NCBI GenBank assembly: GCA_046597185.1
Contig: JBKJLF010000180.1
Coordinates: 1-7,717, forward strand
DNA from: CAMBDR01 sp046597185
GTDB lineage: Bacteria > Pseudomonadota > Gammaproteobacteria > Burkholderiales > Burkholderiaceae_D
DNA: 7,717 nucleotides
Direction: 5' to 3'
The position numbers and the translations under genes are program-made. Every line of letters starts with the position of its first letter. The stretch's first letter is position 1. The notes beneath the pieces are model-generated. The model was not told where the DNA came from, ran no database searches, and worked only from the letters and a program-made list of their open reading frames with translations. This document shows positions 1-5,749 of the stretch, piece after piece.

Positions 1-1
1 G

Positions 2-646
2 CCGCTGGTGATCGGGCAACTCTACAACCAAACCCACATGCCACCGTGGGATTTGCCAAATCATAAAACCCAATCTGGCGTATTAAGCCGCTCCAGCAAG
101 GGCGGCACCCCCGCCAATGCCAATGCCTTCCGCTTTGAAGATTACAAAGGCGAAGAGGAAATTTGGTTGCACGCCGAAAAAAACCAACGCATTGTGGTGG
201 AAAACGATGAAAGCCACTGGGTGGGGCATGACCGCAGCAAAACCATCGGCCATGATGAAACCAACACCATCCAACACGATCGCACCAAGTTTGTAGGCAA
301 CGACGAAACCAACCGCATCAAGGCCAATTTATCCGAAACCATTAAAGCCGATACGATACAGCAAGTCGGCGGTGCTAAAAACACCCTGGTCGGCAAGAAC
401 TATAAAGTCGAAGCGGGCGACAGTTTTGAAATTACTTGTGGCAAGGCCAAGTTTTATATGGACAAATCGGGCAATGTCGCCATCACGGGTGAAAATATTA
501 ATATCACCTCGAACGGGCCAGTGCAAATCAATGGCAAACCAGTCGATATCAACCCGACAGGTGGTGGCGCAGCAACCACGCCAACACCCAAAGGCGGCGG
601 GGGCATTATCAGTGATGTCAATGCACAGTTTGGCGACAGCAAGTAA
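2..646 (+). CDS. vgrG: VgrG spike protein, C-terminal part (5' end outside window)
   Basis: The frame is open from the first complete codon (position 2) to TAA at 644-646, so only the last 214 residues of a type VI secretion spike protein are present. The visible part starts in the gp5-like OB region (PLVIGQLYNQ, then a PPW and a SGVLSRSSKGG segment). It continues with the typical stretch FRFEDYKGEEEIWLHAEK and then degenerate repeats of the type VGHDRSKTIGHDETNTI, which build the trimeric beta-helical needle. A further beta-rich stretch (ITCGKAKFYMDKSGNVAITG) and a Gly/Pro/Thr-rich tail end the protein. I see no C-terminal effector domain, so this VgrG is probably a structural carrier. Its needle tip would be capped by the PAAR domain of the Rhs protein encoded downstream. 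The GTG at position 8 is an internal codon, not the start. Family assignment is from sequence pattern and gene order, and I regard it as firm. Confidence 0.95.
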   Translation, partial: PLVIGQLYNQTHMPPWDLPNHKTQSGVLSRSSKGGTPANANAFRFEDYKGEEEIWLHAEKNQRIVVENDESHWVGHDRSKTIGHDETNTIQHDRTKFVGNDETNRIKANLSETIKADTIQQVGGAKNTLVGKNYKVEAGDSFEITCGKAKFYMDKSGNVAITGENINITSNGPVQINGKPVDINPTGGGAATTPTPKGGGGIISDVNAQFGDSK

Positions 647-672
647 TCAGGTAAATTTATGAAAGTCATGCC

Positions 673-1110
673 ATGAAATATCAAATCAACGAAGGTTGCT
701 TCATCCTCCCAGAGTCGGCGCAAGACCGTAGCGTTAACATGCTGGTATTAAACTACGGCCCCGGTGGCTTGAGCCTGGTGGTAACGCGCGAGCAAGCGCA
801 ACAAGATGAAGATTTGGACAGCTTTTTGACGCGCCAACTGCGCACCCTGGGCACACAAGTCAAAGAACTGAAGCAGCAAACCCGGCGTGAAGTGGTGGTG
901 GGGCAGGCACAGTTGCCGGGCTTGCAAATTGCGACCTCATTCAAGCAAAACAATGCCCGCATCCACCAATTGCAAACGGTATTTAACCCCACAGCCGATA
1001 CCGTGCTGGTGTTGACCTTGAGCTGTGCGGCACCGTTGACTCAAGAGCAAAACGCTTATGCCGGGCAACTGTTGGCCAGTTTCACGCTCAATGATCAGGC
1101 ATTTAATTAA
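673..1110 (+). CDS. eagR: EagR-type T6SS effector chaperone (DcrB/DUF1795 family)
   Basis: This 145-residue protein has the look and length of the DcrB-like (DUF1795) effector-associated chaperones. It opens with MKYQINEGCFILPE, has a central NMLVLN..GGLSLVV strand region and ends with hydrophobic strands (TVLVLTLSC, LLASFTLND). There is no signal peptide, so it should act in the cytoplasm. EagR proteins bind the hydrophobic N-terminal segments of prePAAR Rhs effectors, keep them from inserting prematurely in membranes and help load them on VgrG. The position between vgrG and a prePAAR-containing rhs gene fits exactly that role. The start at 673 lies 26 bases after the vgrG stop. A weak purine-rich site (GAAAG, 661-665) precedes it with 7 bases of spacing. 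A second ATG at 660 is in another frame. The family call rests on pattern memory and context. The name eagR is used generically. Confidence 0.88.
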   Translation: MKYQINEGCFILPESAQDRSVNMLVLNYGPGGLSLVVTREQAQQDEDLDSFLTRQLRTLGTQVKELKQQTRREVVVGQAQLPGLQIATSFKQNNARIHQLQTVFNPTADTVLVLTLSCAAPLTQEQNAYAGQLLASFTLNDQAFN

Positions 1111-1139
1111 TCCACCAATTCACCTTACCACTCGCTACC

Positions 1140-4100
1140 ATGTGTTCAGCCGCTGCACGATTCAGTGATCCAATTTCTCATACCTCCACCGCAGCCAGTG
1201 CGCTAAAGATGCTCGGCTCGCTGGTGGTTGGCGCGGTCATTGGTGCCGCCGTAACGGCATTGGTTGTGGCCGCCGCCGTGGCAACGGTGGCGACGGGTGG
1301 CCTTGGTTTGGTGGCAGTTCTGGCCATCGGTTTTGTGGTCAGTGCGGCAATGGAGGGAAGTGGGCTGAATGCCTTCATTGACCGAACCATCGACCATGCG
1401 GTCGATAGCGTCATGCCGCCAGTTATTGAAGGGAAAATTGTCAGCGGCTCGCCCGATGTCAACATCAACAGCCTCAAGGCCGCACGTGCCGCCGCACCCA
1501 GCATGCTCGACGTGGTCGCGTGCGCAAAGCATGCATCTGGGCCACCGCCCATGATCGCGCAAGGATCAAACAATGTGTTTATCAACAGCCAGCCCGCCGC
1601 CCGCGTCAATGACAAAATCACCTGCGGTGGCACCATCGCAGGCGGCTCGCCCAATGTATTTATTGGTGGCGGCACCCTCACCGTGCGCGACATTGATGAC
1701 GAGCGGCCATGGTGGCTCACTGCCTTGGGCGTGGGGATAGGCGTGGCGCTCACGCTGTGTGGGCGCGGCAAAATGAATTGGTCAGCCTTAAAATCGGCCC
1801 TGCCTTGCCTGGGGATGAATATGGCGGCATCGATGGCAGGCAGTTGGGTGGGTCATCAAATCAAAACCGCCATCGGCAACCCGGTCAACGTCATCACCGG
1901 TGGCAAGGTCTTGCAGGAAGAACCCGACTTTAGCCTGCCCGCTGCCTTGCCGCTGGATTGGGCGCGCTTTTACAGCAGCCACGACGGCCGAAGTGAAGGC
2001 TTATTTGGCCCAGGTTGGAGCGTTGCCTGGGAAGTGCAGTTGCGTCTGGAGCGCGACCCAGCCAACCAGCTTTGCGCCCTGCACTATACCGACGAGCAAG
2101 GCCGCCTGATCAGCTTTCCGCCAGTAGCACCCGGCACCAGCCACTTCAGCATTGCAGAAGGTTATTATTTGATTTGCACCGAAGCCGGGCAATATTTGGT
2201 GGAAAGCGTGGATGGCATTTATCGTGATTTCGGCGTTCCCGCTGCTGGCTTTGTTGGCGTTTGCAAGCTGCAAAGGCTGGAAGAGCGCAACGGCAACTGG
2301 CATGCCTTGCGCTATGATGCCCATAATCGGCTGTATCGTATCAACGATGCTGTGGGGCGACGTTTGGCGCTGGCTTACGACCCGATTCACCCAAAGCGTG
2401 TGGCAGCCATTACGCTGGCCAAAGGCTTTGCAGCAGAACCCGCCGAAGTGTTGGTGCAATATCGTTATAGCGCCCTGGGCGAATTGGCCGAAGTGGTTGA
2501 CCGCACCGGGCAAACCATCCGGCGCTTTGCCTATAGTCAAGGCAGCCAAGGTTTGATGAGTGAACACAGCGCTCCACAAGGCTTGCACTGCTACTACCAA
2601 TGGCAAGGCACAGGCACCAGCGCACGCGTTATTCGCCACTGGACCGATGACGGTGAAAGCTATCAATTTGAATACGACCTGACCCGGCAAAACAGTACCG
2701 TGGTCGATCAATCCGGGCGCAGCCAGCATTGGCAATGGAATGGCGATTGCCAGCCGACCAGCTACACCGACGGCGAGGGCCATGTTTGGCAATATACCTG
2801 GAACGAATATCGGCAACTGCTAACCCTGACCGACCCGCTGCAAGCGGTGACGCGTTGCGAGTACGATGAACAGGGGCGCTTGAGCACAACCATCAACGCG
2901 CTGGAACAATTGGAAAAAACCGCCTGGCATGATCGTTTTGATTTGCCCCTGTTCGAAATTGATGCCGCCGGCAACCGCTGGGCCTATGAATACGACCGCC
3001 AAGGTAACCTGACCAGCGTCACCGATCCGCTCGGCCACCGCACCGAACACCACTATGACCAACAAGGCTTGCTGCATACCGTGCGTGACGCGCGCGGCGG
3101 CCACTCGCACTACGCGTGGAACGTGGCGGCCCAAATCACAAGTCACACCGATTGCTCCGGCCAGCAGACCCATTTCAGCTACGATGCGCGCGGGGCATTA
3201 GCCAGCGTGACCGATGCGGCAGGCAACGCCACCCATTACCAAAGTGACGCCCTCGGGCGCGTTACCGAAATCATCACGCCTGACGGTAGTCGCCAACAGT
3301 TTGCCTATGACGCGCTGGGACGCCTGATAACCAGCATTGACGCCAACCAGCGCAGCACCCACTACCAACGCAATCGACGTGGCTTGCTCATCGAGCGCAT
3401 CAATGCAATGGGCCATGTGGTACGCTTTCGCTACGACGCAGCCCAGCGTTTAAGCCAACTGCAAAATGAAAATGGTGAAAGCTATCGGTTTGAGTACGAC
3501 AAAAACGACCGCCTGATTCAAGAAATTGGTCTGGATGGCAGCATCAAGAAGATCGTGCATGATGCGCGCGGCTTGCCAATACAGGTTACCGATGCGTATG
3601 GCAGCGACGCCGCGCTGACCCATCACATGCAGCGCGATGCGCTTGGTCGCCTGATTCGCAAACACAGCGACAGCGCACGTAGCACCATCATACCCATCAC
3701 CACGTCCTATCGATACGACCAAATCGGGCAACTTTTGCAAGCGCAGCGCTACACCCAAAAAGGCGAGCCTGGAATCATCCACGACGACCTGCAATTTGGC
3801 TACAGCCAACGCGGTGAAATTGTGCGTGAGGCGGGCCATTTGGGGCAACTGCAGCATGAATATGATGAGCTGGGCAATCGCATCAGCACCACCTTGCCTG
3901 ACGGACGCGTCATCAACCACCTGTATTATGGTTCCGGCCACCTGCATCAAATCAATATCGATGGCGAAACCATCAGCGACATCGAACGCGATGAGTTACA
4001 TCGCGAAGTGCTACGCACCCAAGGCAAGCTTACCAGCCGCTTTGGCTATGACAAACTGGGGCGAAAAACCGCGCATCAACTCCAGCGCAATCAGCAACAT

Positions 4101-5429
4101 GACCCGGTATTGCAAAAGCAATGGCTGTATGACCGCGCCGGTGAAATGGTGCAAAAGCGCAATTCAAAACATGGCACCATGGATTGCCGTTACGACCCCT
4201 TGGGCCGCATCGCCAGTGCAAGCCAAACCGGCAAACTGGGCCAAATCATCCAGCATGAACTATTCCAGTATGATGCCGCCGCCAACCTGGTCGATCAAGC
4301 GGGCGCAGTGGGCTACGTCAAGCACAACCGCGTCATGGTGTTTGAAGACAAGCGTTTTCAGTATGATCAGCATGGCCGCCTTCAAACCAAACTGAGCGGT
4401 AGCCACACCCGGCAACATTTTAGCTATGATGATGAGCATCGTTTGTGCGAGGTGCAAACCACGTCCAGTGGCCTCACGCAAAGCGTTAAGTTTGCCTATG
4501 ATGCGCTGGGCCGACGGATCAAAAAAACCGATGATTTTGGCACCACCCATTTCCTGTGGGACGGGCTGAGAATCCTGCAGGAGCAGCGCGGCAACGCTGG
4601 CACCACGTATGTGTATGAACCGGGCAGCTATGTGCCGCTGGCGCGGCTTGATCGTGCTACCACGGTTGTTGCTGCCAATGATGCGAGCCATGGCGCGGCC
4701 AAATCGGCAGAAAAAAAGCTTATCACGGTGGACAGGTTGTTTTATTTCCACAACGATGTTTCCGGCATGCCGGAAGAATTAACGGGTAGCAAGGGTGAAA
4801 TTGCGTGGCAAGCGCAGTACAGCACGTGGGGCAACACGGTTAGCGAAAGCTGGACAATTGGCGCGCAAGAGCAAATTGAAAACCACGGCACCCGCCCGCT
4901 GCCGCAGAATTTGCGTTTTCAGGGGCAATATCTGGATCGGGAAATTGGCTTGCATTACAATACCTTTCGGTTTTATGATCCGGATATTGGGCGGTTTATA
5001 ACGCCTGATCCGATTGGGTTGATGGGTGGGGACAATCTGTATAGCTATGCGCCGAATCCGATAAACTGGATTGATCCGTTGGGGTGGTGCGCTTTTTCTT
5101 CTTTGCCTCCTTTGAGAGGCAAATCAGTATCAAACATCGAGAAGATATTGCAGCGAATAGGATTTAACCGGAGCAACCCCAACAATCAATCAAATAGAAC
5201 ATGGCGTCATGGGGATGGGTCTGAGGTTCGTGTGCATCAACATGGAAACGCTGCTCCATCTGGATTTAAATCCGGCAATAATGCGCATGTTCATAAACAA
5301 AGTACTTCTGGGCAGCAATTGAATGACATGGGCATCCCATCAACTAACGCAGCTGAAACTCACATTGGTATTAAAAATCCGTCGGATCTTCCTACGGTGA
5401 GAGGCAGACCTCATGGAGATGGAAGCTAA
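1140..5429 (+). CDS. rhs: prePAAR-PAAR-Rhs T6SS effector with C-terminal toxin tip
   Basis: This 1429-residue polymorphic toxin is probably delivered by the T6SS. Residues 5-14 match the prePAAR motif AARxxDxxxH (A5 A6 R7 D10 H14). Hydrophobic segments follow at about 21-75, then a PAAR domain at about 98-188 with repeated NVFI motifs, and another hydrophobic stretch at about 190-208. The conserved Rhs N-terminal cap starts near 246 (GNPVNVITGGKVL, FGPGW). Many YD repeats follow to about 1285 and should form the cocoon around the toxin. The core ends with two DPxG motifs (DPIGL 1290-1294, DPLGW 1312-1316), whose aspartates are the likely self-cleavage residues. Residues 1317-1429 are a separate toxin domain. 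The start is the only ATG after an in-frame stop at 1104-1106. I see no good ribosome binding site in the 29-bp gap, so coupling to eagR is likely. The target of the toxin is not established here. Confidence 0.95.
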   Translation: MCSAAARFSDPISHTSTAASALKMLGSLVVGAVIGAAVTALVVAAAVATVATGGLGLVAVLAIGFVVSAAMEGSGLNAFIDRTIDHAVDSVMPPVIEGKIVSGSPDVNINSLKAARAAAPSMLDVVACAKHASGPPPMIAQGSNNVFINSQPAARVNDKITCGGTIAGGSPNVFIGGGTLTVRDIDDERPWWLTALGVGIGVALTLCGRGKMNWSALKSALPCLGMNMAASMAGSWVGHQIKTAIGNPVNVITGGKVLQEEPDFSLPAALPLDWARFYSSHDGRSEGLFGPGWSVAWEVQLRLERDPANQLCALHYTDEQGRLISFPPVAPGTSHFSIAEGYYLICTEAGQYLVESVDGIYRDFGVPAAGFVGVCKLQRLEERNGNWHALRYDAHNRLYRINDAVGRRLALAYDPIHPKRVAAITLAKGFAAEPAEVLVQYRYSALGELAEVVDRTGQTIRRFAYSQGSQGLMSEHSAPQGLHCYYQWQGTGTSARVIRHWTDDGESYQFEYDLTRQNSTVVDQSGRSQHWQWNGDCQPTSYTDGEGHVWQYTWNEYRQLLTLTDPLQAVTRCEYDEQGRLSTTINALEQLEKTAWHDRFDLPLFEIDAAGNRWAYEYDRQGNLTSVTDPLGHRTEHHYDQQGLLHTVRDARGGHSHYAWNVAAQITSHTDCSGQQTHFSYDARGALASVTDAAGNATHYQSDALGRVTEIITPDGSRQQFAYDALGRLITSIDANQRSTHYQRNRRGLLIERINAMGHVVRFRYDAAQRLSQLQNENGESYRFEYDKNDRLIQEIGLDGSIKKIVHDARGLPIQVTDAYGSDAALTHHMQRDALGRLIRKHSDSARSTIIPITTSYRYDQIGQLLQAQRYTQKGEPGIIHDDLQFGYSQRGEIVREAGHLGQLQHEYDELGNRISTTLPDGRVINHLYYGSGHLHQINIDGETISDIERDELHREVLRTQGKLTSRFGYDKLGRKTAHQLQRNQQHDPVLQKQWLYDRAGEMVQKRNSKHGTMDCRYDPLGRIASASQTGKLGQIIQHELFQYDAAANLVDQAGAVGYVKHNRVMVFEDKRFQYDQHGRLQTKLSGSHTRQHFSYDDEHRLCEVQTTSSGLTQSVKFAYDALGRRIKKTDDFGTTHFLWDGLRILQEQRGNAGTTYVYEPGSYVPLARLDRATTVVAANDASHGAAKSAEKKLITVDRLFYFHNDVSGMPEELTGSKGEIAWQAQYSTWGNTVSESWTIGAQEQIENHGTRPLPQNLRFQGQYLDREIGLHYNTFRFYDPDIGRFITPDPIGLMGGDNLYSYAPNPINWIDPLGWCAFSSLPPLRGKSVSNIEKILQRIGFNRSNPNNQSNRTWRHGDGSEVRVHQHGNAAPSGFKSGNNAHVHKQSTSGQQLNDMGIPSTNAAETHIGIKNPSDLPTVRGRPHGDGS
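1654..1769 (+). repeat. Direct repeat A, copy 1 (PAAR end and hydrophobic segment)
   Basis: These 116 bp encode the last PAAR strand and the following hydrophobic segment of the effector. They match 5789-5904 with an offset of 4135. I counted 13 differences over the 114 bases 1656-1769 (about 89% identity). Most are synonymous, with two amino-acid changes (Leu to Val, Gly to Ala). Confidence 0.9.
2628..4419 (+). repeat. Direct repeat B, copy 1 (Rhs core)
   Basis: This stretch of the effector's YD-repeat region is repeated at 5908-7717. The offset is 3280 in the first part and 3298 near the end, because the downstream copy has one extra codon near 6950 and five extra codons near 7380-7410. 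Identity is about 85% in a 60-bp sample (2961-3020), 83% at 4143-4202 and 98.6% at 4203-4419. The copy is cut only by the window end. Confidence 0.92.
5088..5426 (+). other. Toxin tip of the Rhs effector (residues 1317-1429), family not recognised
   Basis: After DPLGW the sequence switches from the conserved core to a 113-residue variable domain, the part released inside the target cell. I cannot place it in a named toxin family. Visible features are a helical-looking segment (SNIEKILQRIGF), then WRHGDGSEVRVHQHGN with closely spaced histidines, a NNAHVHK motif, ETHIGI and a C-terminal RGRPHGDGS. The pentapeptide HGDGS occurs twice, at 1357-1361 and as the last five residues. Several His with Arg and Asp and no obvious membrane segment suggest a cytoplasmic nuclease, perhaps an RNase. 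The pattern of a helix ending in GF, then WRHGDGS and V.VH.HG faintly recalls HicA-like RNases. That is inference only. GC content drops to about 45% here against about 62% in a sampled stretch of the core, consistent with a horizontally exchanged tip. Confidence 0.75.
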
Positions 5430-5749
5430 TGAGTTACGAATACATTTTGACTTTTAAAAATGAAGGGGATTTGAGTAATTTTATTACCAATATTTCATCG
5501 AGTTCTTTGGCTATAAAGAATGGCAAAAATATTGATTTACGGGCCCCCGACTCCAATAGCCAGTGGAGCTACGATGTCAGGCTTGTCGAATTGGACGTGC
5601 ATAAATGTCTTATACAGGTCGCCACAAAATCCGAAGCAATATTTGGCTTTTTTGATGTGGCATTAGCTGGTAAAAATTTTCTTCTTACTGAAGATGGGGA
5701 CGAAGACCGTATTGATTTGGAACAGGCACTAAAACCAAGCAAAAAATGA
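5429..5749 (+). CDS. Putative immunity protein for the Rhs toxin tip
   Basis: This 106-residue protein starts one base inside the stop codon of the effector gene (TAATG), so it is probably translated by reinitiation and kept in step with the toxin. Small, soluble proteins directly after an Rhs tip are nearly always its cognate immunity proteins, which bind and block the toxin in the producer and its siblings. The sequence begins MSYEYILTFKNEGDLSNFI, has no signal peptide or membrane segment, and carries an acidic patch (LTEDGDEDRIDLEQ) near the C-terminus. A cytoplasmic immunity protein agrees with a cytoplasmic toxin. GC content is about 40% over 5461-5700, well below the rhs core. I do not recognise the family, and the function rests on position, size and composition. 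The stop TGA at 5747-5749 overlaps a possible start of the next frame. Confidence 0.8.
   Translation: MSYEYILTFKNEGDLSNFITNISSSSLAIKNGKNIDLRAPDSNSQWSYDVRLVELDVHKCLIQVATKSEAIFGFFDVALAGKNFLLTEDGDEDRIDLEQALKPSKK

Noticed and set aside
491..505. AT-rich palindrome ATATTAATAT in the vgrG end, considered as a promoter or operator
   Set aside because: It encodes part of the beta-strand segment GENINITS, has no matching -35 element at proper spacing, and lies inside the gene far from the next start.
2001..2816. A 271-codon open frame on the minus strand inside the effector gene
   Set aside because: It lies wholly opposite the Rhs core, its protein shows no recognisable domain, and the similar minus-strand frames opposite the second copy follow from the shared codon pattern. 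It is a shadow of the real gene.
3796..4395. A 199-codon + strand open frame overlapping the Rhs core in another frame, with a similar one at 7331-7693
   Set aside because: The two frames resemble each other only because the underlying rhs DNA is nearly identical. The proteins look like out-of-frame translations, rich in Met, Ala and Ser, without a domain.
4760..4775. A perfect 16-bp palindrome, TTCCGGCATGCCGGAA
   Set aside because: It falls in the conserved coding motif SGMPEE of the Rhs core, and the protein sequence and codon choice explain it. A binding or uptake site would need copies elsewhere, and I saw none in the window.
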